64,000 bases of DNA from DATJLY01 sp035518375 (lineage in GTDB: Bacteria; Pseudomonadota; Alphaproteobacteria; ATCC43930; CGMCC-115725), in assembly GCA_035518375.1 (NCBI GenBank), contig DATIXQ010000052.1:1-64000 (forward strand), in the 5' to 3' direction. Under the pieces are notes generated by a model. That model did no database searches. It saw only the letters and a program-made list of their open reading frames with translations, and was not told the origin of the DNA. This document shows positions 1 through 9,471 of the stretch, in pieces. The position numbers and the translations under genes were made by a program. Every line of letters begins with the position of its first letter. The stretch's first letter is position 1.

Positions 1-1129
1 GCGTCGCCGCGGCCACGATGGCGTTGTCGGTGATGCGCACCCCGTGGTGCATCTCGTACTTCTCTTTCAAGCCCCGCAGGATCGAGATCGTGTCCTGCAC
101 GCTGGGCTCGGAGACGAAGACCGGCTGGAAACGCCGCGCCAGCGCCGCGTCCTTCTCGACGTGCTTCTTGAATTCGTCGAGCGTGGTGGCGCCGATGCAA
201 TGCAGTTCGCCGCGCGCGAGCGCGGGCTTGAGCAGGTTGGAGGCGTCCATCGAGCCTTCGGCCTTGCCGGCGCCGACGAGCGTGTGCAGCTCGTCGATGA
301 AGACGATGATCTCGCCCTCCGACGCGGTGATCTCGGCGAGGACGGCCTTCAGGCGCTCCTCGAACTCGCCGCGGAACTTGGCGCCGGCGACGAGCGAACC
401 CAGATCGAGCGCAAGAAGGCGCTTCTCCTTCAGGCTTTCGGGCACGTCGCCGTGCGTGATGCGGAGCGCCAGTCCCTCGACGATCGCGGTCTTGCCGACG
501 CCCGGCTCGCCGATCAGCACCGGGTTGTTCTTGGTGCGGCGCGACAGCACCTGGATGGTGCGGCGGATTTCCTCGTCGCGGCCGATGACGGGATCGAGTT
601 TGCCCTCGCGCGCCGCGTCCGTCAGGTCGCGCGCGTATTTCTTCAAGGCGTCATAGCCTTCCTCGGCGCTCGCCGTGTCGGCGCGGCGGCCTTTGCGGAT
701 CTCCTCGATTGCGCGATTCAGATTCTGCGGCGTGATGTTCTGTGCCGCGAGGGCGGCGGCGACGGCTGAGCCCTTCAGAAGCGTCATCGCGAGCAGCAGT
801 CGCTCGGCGGTGACAAAGCTGTCACCGGCCTTCTCGGCGATCGCCTCGGCCTCGGTGAAGACGCGCGAAAGCTCGGGCGAGAGGTAGGTCTGCGCGCCCC
901 CGCCCTCGACGCGCGGCATCTTGTTGAGCGCCGCCTCGACCGTAGCCAGCACCGGCTGCGGATCGCCGCCGGCAGCGCGGATCAGATTGGCCGCGAGCCC
1001 TTCCTTGTCGTCGAGCAGAACCTTGAGGAGATGTTCCGGCGCGATCTGCTGATGGCCGCGCCGTTGCGCCAAGGACTGTGCCGCCTGCACGAATCCCTTC
1101 GAGCGCTCGGTGTATTTCTCGAATTCCAT
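1..1129 (-). CDS. clpB: ClpB disaggregase, N-terminal part (cut by window edge)
   Basis: AAA+ disaggregase that works with DnaK/DnaJ/GrpE to rescue aggregated proteins in the cytoplasm. The first 376 residues are visible; the gene continues past base 1, so the middle domain and second ATPase domain are not seen. Residues 1 to about 145 are the Clp N domain. The first AAA domain has Walker A GEPGVGKT near residues 207-214 and Walker B IIVFIDE near 274-280. The ATG at 1129 is preceded by GGGGTGAGG, an adequate ribosome binding site, and by a heat-shock-type promoter at 1194-1223. It lies downstream of the DUF4167 gene in the same direction but appears separately controlled. Identity is certain from the sequence. 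Confidence 0.97.
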   Translation of the reverse strand, partial: MEFEKYTERSKGFVQAAQSLAQRRGHQQIAPEHLLKVLLDDKEGLAANLIRAAGGDPQPVLATVEAALNKMPRVEGGGAQTYLSPELSRVFTEAEAIAEKAGDSFVTAERLLLAMTLLKGSAVAAALAAQNITPQNLNRAIEEIRKGRRADTASAEEGYDALKKYARDLTDAAREGKLDPVIGRDEEIRRTIQVLSRRTKNNPVLIGEPGVGKTAIVEGLALRITHGDVPESLKEKRLLALDLGSLVAGAKFRGEFEERLKAVLAEITASEGEIIVFIDELHTLVGAGKAEGSMDASNLLKPALARGELHCIGATTLDEFKKHVEKDAALARRFQPVFVSEPSVQDTISILRGLKEKYEMHHGVRITDNAIVAAAT

Positions 1130-1193
1130 GCCTCACCCCATGAACCGGCGCCGGCGTCCCTCTCGAGGCAACGTCCCGCGCCCTTCGCGGGAA

Positions 1194-1223
1194 GATATGG
1201 GTGGACGGCTAGGTGCTCACAAG
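1194..1223 (-). promoter_or_regulatory. Sigma-32-like heat-shock promoter of clpB
   Basis: On the minus strand the -35 box is CTTGTGA (1217-1223) and the -10 region is CCCATAT (1195-1201), 15 bases apart (13 if the -10 is taken as CACCCATAT). This resembles the CTTGAAA/CCCATAT heat-shock consensus. Transcription would start near 1187, leaving a leader of about 58 bases that opens with a hairpin, CCCGCG (1175-1180) pairing with CGCGGG (1186-1191). The match is by eye. The position just before a heat-shock gene supports it. Confidence 0.72.
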
Positions 1224-1330
1224 GCCGCGCACGCCTTCCCCATGCGATGCCAGATACCCGCAATGCCCGGCGCGGGCATCGCGTGCGTCCGTACGCAAGC
1301 CAATCCATAGAGGACCGGGACAAGCCCGGC

Positions 1331-1346
1331 CTTGACGTACGTCAAG
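1331..1346. other. 16-bp perfect palindrome CTTGACGTACGTCAAG
   Basis: A perfect dyad, CTTGACGTACGTCAAG, 12 bases beyond the DUF4167 stop codon and upstream of the clpB promoter. Each arm begins with CTTGAC. It has no T-tract, so it is not an obvious terminator. A dimeric regulator site is possible but unproven. The rest of the 229-base gap 1130-1358 holds only the clpB promoter and leader. Confidence 0.4.
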
Positions 1347-1358
1347 CCGATCGTAGCG

Positions 1359-1826
1359 TCAGTTGGTGGTGGGGCTCTGCGGCGGCTGGTCGGACTCGGG
1401 CTCGCGGTCGGGCTCCGCCTCGGGCTGGACCGGCGGACGGCCGGCCTGGAATTCAGGCTGGTCGATGTCGAGGTCGCCGTTCATCTCGGTGTCGGCCGGG
1501 GTCATGGGACGCTGCTGCTGCGGATAGCCGTGGCCATTGCCGTCTGCGTTCATGACGCGGAAGTAATGCTCGGCGTGTTGATAGAAATTCTCCGCCGCGA
1601 TCCTGTCTCCGGCAGACGAAGCCTCGCGCGCCATAGCAATGTAGCGTTCGAAGACCTGGTATGCATTGCCGCGGATCTTTACGTTCGGCCCGCTGCTCTC
1701 GAAGGTCTGGATCCGATGCGGCGGCCGCGGCCGATTGCCCGGGTGCCCGCCGCCACCACCGCCGCCGCCGTTCATGTTGCCGCCGCCACCACGGTTGCGG
1801 CCTCGCTTGTTCTGGCCTGGTCTCAT
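1359..1826 (-). CDS. DUF4167 domain protein
   Basis: A 155-residue protein of the alphaproteobacterial DUF4167 family, function unknown. It opens with MRPGQNKRGRNR, the usual start of the family, followed by a Gly/Asn/Arg-rich stretch, then the conserved domain at about residues 45-95 (NVKIRGNAYQVFERY and AENFYQHAEHYFRV), and a long acidic Pro/Gln/Glu-rich tail. The basic head suggests nucleic-acid or ribosome binding, which is inference. The ATG at 1826 is preferred over one 90 bases upstream because the MRPGQ start matches relatives. It follows prmC in the same direction after a 160-base gap that contains the dyad GAGCCATTGGCTC (1951-1963). Confidence 0.88.
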   Translation of the reverse strand: MRPGQNKRGRNRGGGGNMNGGGGGGGGHPGNRPRPPHRIQTFESSGPNVKIRGNAYQVFERYIAMAREASSAGDRIAAENFYQHAEHYFRVMNADGNGHGYPQQQRPMTPADTEMNGDLDIDQPEFQAGRPPVQPEAEPDREPESDQPPQSPTTN

Positions 1827-1986
1827 GATGCCTTTGAAATCGCGATGCATTGGCTCACGACTGTCTGGTTTCGAAAGCGTTCCCCGGCGGCCCGCGCATG
1901 TGGAAGGCAACGCCATTCGGCCGGGACAGGCCGGCCCCGAAGGGCAGCAGGAGCCATTGGCTCATTGTCGTTAGGTCAACACCACC

Positions 1987-2867
1987 CTAGACGGGAAGTG
2001 CTGGCTTTTCCAATGTTTTTTTTGACTTGGCGAGTACGAGGCAACGCTCCAAGCCAGCTAAATCGTGACCCCGGGCGACCACGTCAAGACCCGCCGCGCG
2101 GAAGATCGCGCTGGCCTCGTCGGCCTGGCCTGCCCCCAGTTCGATGACCGCAAATCCCGTAGGGGCAACGAGGCGCACGAGATCCGGCGCGAGCGTGCGA
2201 TAGGCCCCGAGCCCGTCGGCGCCGCCATCGAGCGCGAGGCGCGGCTCCCACTGCGCAACCTCGGGCGCGAGGTGCGCGATCTCGGCGGTCGGCACATAAG
2301 GCGGATTGGCGAGCACGACGTCGAAGCCGCCGCCGGCCGCGGCACCCCACGATCCCACCGCGAAGAACGCCCGCGCTTCGAGGCGGTTGGCCGCAGCGTT
2401 GCGGCGCGCCACGGCGACCGCCCCGGAGGCGAGGTCGAGGCCGAGGCCGGTGGCGTTTGGAAGCTCCGACAGAAGCGCGAGAAGGAGACAGCCGGTGCCG
2501 GTGCCGAGGTCGAGCACGCGGAGCCCCCGGGTACGGTCGGGAATGCGCGCGAGCGCCGACTCGACCAGCGTCTCGCTGTCAGGGCGGGGATCGAGCGTCG
2601 CGGCGCCGACCTCGAATTCGAGGCTCCAGAACTCGCGCCGGCCGATGAGGCGCGACACCGGCTCGCGCGTCCGCCGGCGGCGGACCATCTCGGCGAGCCG
2701 CACGGCGGCGGCCTCCTCGAGCGCGAACTCGGGGTGGATCAGCACGGACGCGGTCTCGACCCCTGCAGCCAAAGCCACCAAGAGCCGCGCCTCGCGGCGC
2801 GACTCCGGCACGCCGGCCGCGGCGAGATCGGACGCGGCGCGCGCCATCGCCTCGCCCAAGGTTGCGC

Positions 2868-2871
<4 letters not shown>
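1987..2871 (-). CDS. prmC: Release factor glutamine methyltransferase PrmC
   Basis: Transfers a methyl group from SAM to the glutamine of the GGQ motif in release factors RF1 and RF2, which improves peptide release. The protein is 294 residues: an N-terminal helical domain to about residue 85, then a Rossmann methyltransferase domain with the SAM loop DLGTGTG (121-127) and the catalytic NPPY (189-192). The ATG overlaps the stop of prfA in an ATGA junction (2868-2871), so enzyme and substrate are probably translationally coupled. Length and motifs are normal for the family. Confidence 0.97.
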
Positions 2872-3940
<1,069 letters not shown>

Positions 3941-3944
<4 letters not shown>

Positions 3945-5239
3945 TCCGGGCCTGCCTCGCCCGATCCCAGCCGGAACAGGCGGCGCACGAAGTCCTCGAG
4001 CTGCGATGCATCGCGGCCCGCGCCGGCGAGATCGCGCAAGCTCTCCGACGGCGCGTGCAGAAGCCGTGCGACGAGGAGCCGCGTCGCGGCATCGGCATCG
4101 AGCCCGCGCTCGGCCATCACCTCGCCTCTCAGCTTCTCGAAATGCCGGCGCAGCGCCACAACGGCCGGCACGGCAGCGCGCGCCGCACGGCGCGCAGCGA
4201 ACGCGCCGAGCTCGTCGCCGACGATGGCCCACGCGGCCTCGGCCGCGGCGGCGCGGTCAGCGCGGCCGGCGAGCGCCGCGCGTTCGAGATCGGCGAGATC
4301 GTAGAGGAACACGCCGTCGAGCTCGTTGATCGCCGGATCTGCATCGGTCGGAAACGCCACATCGATGACGAAGATGGGTTTCAAGGGCCGCTTGCGCAAT
4401 GCGGCGCCGACGAGCGGCGAGGTCAGCACCATGCGGCCCGATCCCAACGACGCGATGACGATGTCGGCCGCGACGAGCGCGTCGGCAAGCTCGCCGTGCG
4501 GCACGTAATGACATTGGAGCCGCTGCGCCGCGCGCTCGGCGCGCTCGGGCGGGCCGCACACGGCGAGGCGCCGCAACCCGGCACGGCGGAACTGCTCGGC
4601 CAGGAGCTCGCCCATCTCCGCGGGTCCGAGCAGAAGTGCCGTCGTGCGTGCGAGATCACCGTGAATGTCGCGCGCGAGATCGATCGCCGCCGCGGCGAGC
4701 GATTGCGGACGCTCGGAAAGGCCCGTCTCGCGCCGCACGCGGCGCGCGCAGGTGAAGGCGGCAAGAAAATCGCTCTCGAGCGCAGACCCAACGAGGCCGA
4801 GCTCGGCCGCTTCACGATGGGCCGCACGCAGCTGGCCCAGCACGTGCGGCTCGCCGATGACGGCGCTTTCGAGCGCGCTGGCGACAGCGAAGAGATGTTT
4901 TCGCGCCGCCTCGCCCTGATACCACTGCAGTGCCGGCGCGAGGGCCGGTTCCGGCACGGAAGCGCGCGCCGCAACGAGCGGCGCGAGGAGGCCGGGCGCG
5001 GACGGATCGCGGCTCGCCAGCTCGACGCGGTCGCAGGTCGCGATCAGCACGCCGTCGCGCAAGCCCGCGCCGCGCAGCTCCTCGAGCGCGCCCGCAAGAT
5101 CGGCCTCGATGCGCGCGAAAGCATCGCCGAGATCGAGCCCCGCTGCGCGCCGCTCGAAGCCCGCGACGACGAGCGGCGGCTCGTCGTCGTCGGCGCGCGC
5201 CATGGGCGCCGCGGAAGCGATGCGGTCATCCGCAGCCAT
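3941..5239 (-). CDS. hemA: Glutamyl-tRNA reductase
   Basis: Reduces glutamyl-tRNA to glutamate-1-semialdehyde with NADPH, the first step of the C5 route to 5-aminolevulinate and heme. The protein is 432 residues. The catalytic cysteine is Cys69 in IATCDRVE, the family's STCNRTE motif with changes. ESAVIGEPHVLGQLR and the NADPH loop LLLGPAEMG follow, then the C-terminal dimerisation helices. Many alphaproteobacteria make 5-aminolevulinate from glycine and succinyl-CoA, so this gene implies the C5 route is present here. No clear ribosome binding site is seen. The gene starts 9 bases after the brnA stop and overlaps prfA by 4 bases. Confidence 0.93.
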
Positions 5240-5248
5240 TGCGCGAAA

Positions 5249-5518
5249 TCATCGGCGACGCTCGACCCTTTCCGCGAGCCACGCCTTGATGAGCGACTGG
5301 TACGGGATGTCGCGGCTGTTGGCGATGATCTTGATTCGCTCCAGCAGCGCGACCGGCAAGCGGAGCGAAATGGACGTTGTCGAAGGCTTCAAGTTGGGAA
5401 AACGCACCCATTCGGCCTTCGACCAGTCGACGTACTCGGTCGAGTCGTGCGTTTCCCAAAACCTCCGTTCTTCCGCTTCCGATTTGAATTTCGGAACGGG
5501 CTTAAGCTTGGTCTTCAT
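5249..5518 (-). CDS. brnA: BrnA-type antitoxin
   Basis: An 89-residue protein with a ribbon-helix-helix-like C-terminal half (SISLRLPVALLERIKIIA, about residues 48-65) and a charged N-terminal half with aromatics that probably contacts the toxin. It follows the BrnT gene and overlaps it by 17 bases, the usual toxin-first order of BrnT/BrnA type II systems. In this family BrnA neutralises BrnT and represses the operon. The inverted repeat at 5803-5821 is a candidate operator. Its stop is 9 bases before hemA, so the operon may read into hemA. The family call rests on the pairing and on motifs. Confidence 0.8.
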   Translation of the reverse strand: MKTKLKPVPKFKSEAEERRFWETHDSTEYVDWSKAEWVRFPNLKPSTTSISLRLPVALLERIKIIANSRDIPYQSLIKAWLAERVERRR

Positions 5519-5798
5519 ACAGCGTCCGCTCCTTACGATTCATGTCCCGCGCCGAAATTACCCGCACCCTATTTCCGCGCATGGTGAACGATATGTGGAG
5601 CCAGCGCGCATCTTCCGTCTGCCCCAACGCATGATAGCGAGACGCAGATGCGCTGTGCCGCTCGTCGGCTATGATCAGAACACGCTCTGCCAGAAAGACT
5701 TGTTCTGCCTCCGACTGCGTCACGCCGTGCTTTGCTTCGCTCTTGAGCGCGTTACCGGCGTCCCAGTCGAAGCCCTCAACCGCATCGCGATCGATCAT
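5502..5798 (-). CDS. brnT: BrnT-type ribonuclease toxin
   Basis: A 98-residue protein with BrnT family landmarks: FDWDAGNALKSEAKHGVT at the N-terminus, the central segment AEQVFLAERVLIIADERH, and the C-terminal pattern RVRVISARDMNRKERTLYE. BrnT proteins have a RelE-like fold and act as ribonucleases that block translation. The start at 5798 lies just downstream of the AT-rich dyad at 5803-5821, so the leader is very short. The AT-rich upstream region contrasts with the GC-rich surroundings, consistent with insertion of a module between hisS and hemA. Confidence 0.87.
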   Translation of the reverse strand: MIDRDAVEGFDWDAGNALKSEAKHGVTQSEAEQVFLAERVLIIADERHSASASRYHALGQTEDARWLHISFTMRGNRVRVISARDMNRKERTLYEDQA

Positions 5799-5802
5799 AT
5801 GC

Positions 5803-5821
5803 GTATATTACCATAATATAC
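5803..5821. promoter_or_regulatory. Probable autoregulatory operator/promoter of brnTA
   Basis: A perfect inverted repeat, GTATATTA-CCA-TAATATAC, occupies 19 of the 42 bases between the BrnT start and the hisS stop. On the minus strand it contains -10-like sequences (TATATT, TATTAT) directly before brnT. In type II systems the antitoxin usually binds such dyads to repress its own operon. The dyad is seen directly; its role is inferred. Confidence 0.68.
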
Positions 5822-5840
5822 AAGTCCAGCAGCCCGGAAA

Positions 5841-7091
5841 CTACCGGAACTCGCGGAGCCGCTCCTGCAACGCGGCAAGCGGCACCTCGGTCTGCTGGCG
5901 CGCGTCGAGGTCGCGCAGGCTGACCGCGCCGCGCTGAAGCTCGTCGTCGCCTATGATAATGGCGGCGCGCGCCGCGATCTTTTCTGCGTACGCGAGGCTG
6001 CGCTTCAGGCTGCGCTGCGGCGCGAAGCCGACATCGACGGTGAAGCCGGCGCGGCGCAGCTCATGCGCGAGTTTTTGCGCTGCTGCCTCGGCCGTCTCGC
6101 CCAGTGGCACGATCGCGATCGCGCGGGATGCCGCGGGCGGCTCGGCCAGGAGCAGCGCCAGACGTTCGATCCCGGCGGCCCAGCCGACACCCGGCGTCTC
6201 GGGCCCGCCCATGATGCCCATGAGGCCGTCATAACGCCCGCCGCCCAGCACCGTACCCTGCGCGCCCAAGGCTTGCGTCACGAACTCGAACGCGGTGTGA
6301 CAGTAATAATCGAGGCCGCGCACGAGGCGCGGGCTCAGGCGATAGGAGATGCCGAGGCGGTCGAGCCCAGTGCGCACGGCATCGAAGAATTTGCGCGCGT
6401 CGGCGGTGAGATACTCGTCGAAGAGCGGCGCCTCGGCGTTGACGTGCTTGTCGGCGGCATCTTTCGAATCGAGAATGCGGAGCGGATTGCGCTCGAGCCG
6501 GCGGCGCGAATCCTCGCTGAGCTCGCCGGCACGCTGCTCGTAGTAAGTCACGAGCGCCGCGCGATAGGAATGCCGGCTTTCGAGATCGCCCAATGTGTTG
6601 AGCTCGAGCTCGCTCAGCGACAAGACGCCGAGCGCGTCGAGAATGTCGGCGCCCAAGGCGACCACCTCGATATCCCCCGCCGGCTGCGCCACGCCCAGCA
6701 GCTCGACATCGATCTGGTGGAATTGACGGAAGCGACCCTTCTGCGGGCGCTCGTAACGGAACATCGGCCCGCTTGCGAAGAGTTTCAGCGGCAGGCTCTG
6801 GGTCAGGCCGTTCGAAAGGACGGCGCGGATGATGCCGGCGGTGTATTCGGGCCGGAGCGTGATCTCGTCGCCGCCACGATCCTGGAAGGTGTACATCTCC
6901 TTCTGCACGATGTCGGTCAGGGCGCCGATCGGGCGCGAGAACACTTCCGTGAACTCGAAGATCGGCGTCGCGATCTCGGCATAGCCATAGCGCGCGGCGA
7001 TCGTGCGCGCGGTCTCGACGACGTGGCGGTGGCGGCGCTGCTCGACAGGCAGGAGGTCCTGCGTGCCGCGCACCGGCTGGAGCGATGGCAT
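5841..7091 (-). CDS. hisS: Histidyl-tRNA synthetase
   Basis: Class II synthetase that charges tRNA-His with histidine. The protein is 416 residues. It shows class II motif 2 (MFRYERPQKGRFRQFHQ), the histidine-binding LVRGLDYY, and the motif 3 region around GGGRYDGL, followed by the C-terminal anticodon-binding domain. Length is normal. It starts 3 bases after the ispG stop, so ispG-hisS form an operon driven from the promoter at 8249-8277. The toxin-antitoxin module follows after 42 bases. Confidence 0.97.
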   Translation of the reverse strand: MPSLQPVRGTQDLLPVEQRRHRHVVETARTIAARYGYAEIATPIFEFTEVFSRPIGALTDIVQKEMYTFQDRGGDEITLRPEYTAGIIRAVLSNGLTQSLPLKLFASGPMFRYERPQKGRFRQFHQIDVELLGVAQPAGDIEVVALGADILDALGVLSLSELELNTLGDLESRHSYRAALVTYYEQRAGELSEDSRRRLERNPLRILDSKDAADKHVNAEAPLFDEYLTADARKFFDAVRTGLDRLGISYRLSPRLVRGLDYYCHTAFEFVTQALGAQGTVLGGGRYDGLMGIMGGPETPGVGWAAGIERLALLLAEPPAASRAIAIVPLGETAEAAAQKLAHELRRAGFTVDVGFAPQRSLKRSLAYAEKIAARAAIIIGDDELQRGAVSLRDLDARQQTEVPLAALQERLREFR

Positions 7092-7094
7092 GCC

Positions 7095-8222
7095 TTATTG
7101 GGCCGCAGGCGCCGGCGCGGCTTCCTTCTGGCGCTCGATTTCCGCGGCCTTCTTCTCGACGAGGGCCACGAGGTGATCGACGATGTTCTCGTCCTTCAAG
7201 CGATGGGCGGGAATGCCGGCGAGGTAGACCTGATGCGTGCCGTGTCCGCCGCCGGTGAAGCCGATATCGGTCTCGCGCGCCTCGCCCGGGCCGTTGACGA
7301 CGCAGCCGATGACGGAAAGCGTCATCGGCGTCGTGATGTGCGAAAGGCGCTGCTCCAGAAGCTCGACCGTCTTGATGACCTCGAACTGTTGGCGCGCGCA
7401 GGACGGGCACGAGATGACGGTGACACCGCGCCGCCGCAGGCCGAGCGATTTCAGGATGTCGAACCCGACCTTGATCTCCTCGACCGGATCGGCCGAGAGC
7501 GAGACGCGGATCGTGTCGCCGATCCCGGCCCAGAGCAGCGAGCCCATGCCGATCGCGGACTTCACGGTGCCGCCCATGAGCCCGCCCGCCTCGGTGATGC
7601 CGAGATGGAGCGGATAGTCGCACGCCTCGGCGAGCTGCTGATATGCGGCGACGGCGAGGAACACGTCCGACGCCTTGCACGAGATCTTGAATTCGAAGAA
7701 GTCGTTGTCCTCGAGAATCTTGGCGTGGTTCAGGGCGCTCTCGACCATCGCCTCGGGGCACGGCTCGCCATAGCGCTCGAGGAGATCGCGTTCGAGCGAG
7801 CCGGCATTGACGCCGATGCGCATCGAGCAGCCGTGATCCTTCGCCGCCTTCACCACCTCGCGCACGCGCTCGGCCGAGCCGATATTGCCGGGATTGATGC
7901 GGAGACACGCGGCGCCGCTCTCGGCCGCCTCGATCGCGCGCTTATAATGGAAATGGATGTCGGCGACGATCGGCACGTGCACCTGGCGCACGATGTCCTT
8001 CAAGGCGAGCGCCGATTCCTGGTCGGGGCAGGAGACGCGCACGATATCGGCGCCGGCGCGCTCAAGCGCATGGATCTGCGCGACCGTCGCCTTCACGTCG
8101 TGCGTCAGCGTGTTGGTCATCGACTGCACGGTGATGGGGGCGTCGCCGCCGACCGGCACCGGACCCACATGGATCTGCCGGCACTTGCGGCGCACGATGT
8201 CGCGATAGGGACGCACGCTCAT
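7095..8222 (-). CDS. ispG: 4-hydroxy-3-methylbut-2-enyl diphosphate synthase
   Basis: Iron-sulfur enzyme of the MEP isoprenoid pathway that converts the cyclic diphosphate MEcPP to HMBPP. The protein is 375 residues, with a TIM-barrel N-terminal domain (VGGDAPITVQSMTNT) and a C-terminal domain carrying the [4Fe-4S] cysteines in ISCPSCAR and in GCVVNGPGEA. The tail is short and Ala/Glu-rich. The ATG at 8222 has a strong ribosome binding site, AAGGAG, about 9 bases upstream. It is the first gene of the ispG-hisS operon. Confidence 0.97.
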   Translation of the reverse strand: MSVRPYRDIVRRKCRQIHVGPVPVGGDAPITVQSMTNTLTHDVKATVAQIHALERAGADIVRVSCPDQESALALKDIVRQVHVPIVADIHFHYKRAIEAAESGAACLRINPGNIGSAERVREVVKAAKDHGCSMRIGVNAGSLERDLLERYGEPCPEAMVESALNHAKILEDNDFFEFKISCKASDVFLAVAAYQQLAEACDYPLHLGITEAGGLMGGTVKSAIGMGSLLWAGIGDTIRVSLSADPVEEIKVGFDILKSLGLRRRGVTVISCPSCARQQFEVIKTVELLEQRLSHITTPMTLSVIGCVVNGPGEARETDIGFTGGGHGTHQVYLAGIPAHRLKDENIVDHLVALVEKKAAEIERQKEAAPAPAAQ

Positions 8223-8248
8223 CGCCCAAACTCCTTGCTGACGGCGGC

Positions 8249-8277
8249 TATATAGCGCCTTTTTCGGCCTTCGACAA
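8249..8277 (-). promoter_or_regulatory. Sigma-70-like promoter of ispG-hisS
   Basis: On the minus strand, TTGTCG (8272-8277) and TATATA (8249-8254) are separated by exactly 17 bases. The predicted start near 8242 gives a leader of about 20 bases that holds the AAGGAG ribosome binding site. The 157-base gap between the divergent ispG and amidohydrolase genes holds no other clear signal. Confidence 0.68.
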
Positions 8278-8379
8278 AACCCCGTGCCAAAGGGTTGCGC
8301 AGCTTCGATCGTCGTGCATCATGGCGGGAACGGCCGCTGCCCGACGCGGCGCAGAAGAGTAATGCGAGGGAGAAAACGA

Positions 8380-9468
8380 ATGGTCGATAACGCACAGCCG
8401 CGCCGCGCCGTCCTTGCAGGGCTTGCCGCCCTTGGAGCGATAACGTTCGTCCCGTGCCGGTCGACGCTCGCGCAGGGCGCGGGCGCCCGGCGCATCGATA
8501 TGCACCACCATTACTACTCGCCGGGATGGAAGCAGACGGAGAAGGAGTGGGCAGAGAAGATTCACGGCTTCGCTGCGCCCGCGAACCTCAACTGGACGCC
8601 GGAAAAATCGCTCGAGGACATGCAGCAGGGCGGCGTCCAGAAGGCGGTCATCGGCCTTGCGTCGATTCCCGGCAACTGGTTTGGCGGCGATCCCAAGCGC
8701 GCCGCCGACCTGTCGCAGGAATGCATCGAATACGGCGCGAAGCTGGTGCACGACTATCCGGACAAGTTCGGTCTCTACGCGCCGCTGCCGATGATCGACG
8801 TGGACGCGAGCCTGAAGCAGATCGCCTATGCCTTCGACACCGCGAAGGCTGACGGCATCGGGCTCGCCACCGTCTATGGCGACAAGTATCCGGGCGACCC
8901 GATGTTCGATCCGATCTTCGCCGAGCTGAACCGGCGCAAGGCCGTTGTCTATTTTCATCCCACGACGCCGGCCTGCTGCGGCCAACTCATTCCCGACCTC
9001 AATCCTTCGGGCGGCCCCGCCGTCATCGAGGTCCCGACCGATACATCGCGCTGCGTGACCAAGCTGCTGGTGACGGGAACGCTGGCGAAATACCGCGACA
9101 TCAAGTGGGTGTTCGCGCATTCGGGCGGCAGCCTGCCGGCGCTCGCCGGCCGCATCAGCAATTTCCTGAGCGGCGGCGGGGTCGGTGCGAAGCCTTTCGC
9201 GACGCTCAAGGAGATCGCGCCCAACGGAGTGATGGCGGAGTTCGCGCGTCTTCATTTCGATACCGCGAATGCGGCCTGGCCGTCGAGCATGGCGGGACTC
9301 TTGAAGATCGTGCCGGCCACGCAGGTCATGTTCGGCAGCGACTTCCCGTATTTCAGCTGTGCGCAGGATCGCGACAATCTCGAGAAGCTCGGCCTCAGCC
9401 GCAAGACGCTCGAAGCGATCGATCACGGCAACGCCGAGCGGCTCATTCCGCGATTGAAGCGGATCTGA
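8380..9468 (+). CDS. Amidohydrolase-2 family metal hydrolase/decarboxylase, exported
   Basis: A 362-residue protein of the amidohydrolase-2 (ACMSD-like) superfamily, whose members decarboxylate or hydrolyse aromatic or muconate-type acids with a metal in a TIM barrel. It begins with a twin-arginine-like leader (QPRRAVLAGLAALGAITF), so the folded enzyme may be exported to the periplasm. Metal-site motifs follow: IDMHHHYYSP (HxH), FAHSGGSLP and FGSDFPY. The ATG at 8380 is chosen because GAGGGAGA lies just before it and the twin-arginine motif falls at the N-terminus. It is divergent from ispG and ends 3 bases from convergent rodZ. Substrate unknown. Confidence 0.82.
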   Translation: MVDNAQPRRAVLAGLAALGAITFVPCRSTLAQGAGARRIDMHHHYYSPGWKQTEKEWAEKIHGFAAPANLNWTPEKSLEDMQQGGVQKAVIGLASIPGNWFGGDPKRAADLSQECIEYGAKLVHDYPDKFGLYAPLPMIDVDASLKQIAYAFDTAKADGIGLATVYGDKYPGDPMFDPIFAELNRRKAVVYFHPTTPACCGQLIPDLNPSGGPAVIEVPTDTSRCVTKLLVTGTLAKYRDIKWVFAHSGGSLPALAGRISNFLSGGGVGAKPFATLKEIAPNGVMAEFARLHFDTANAAWPSSMAGLLKIVPATQVMFGSDFPYFSCAQDRDNLEKLGLSRKTLEAIDHGNAERLIPRLKRI

Positions 9469-9471
9469 CGC

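Noticed and set aside
6063..8255. A 730-codon open frame on the plus strand across hisS and ispG
   Set aside because: It is antisense to two clearly conserved genes; long open antisense frames are a product of high GC content. Composition is Arg/Asp/Glu-rich with no domain.
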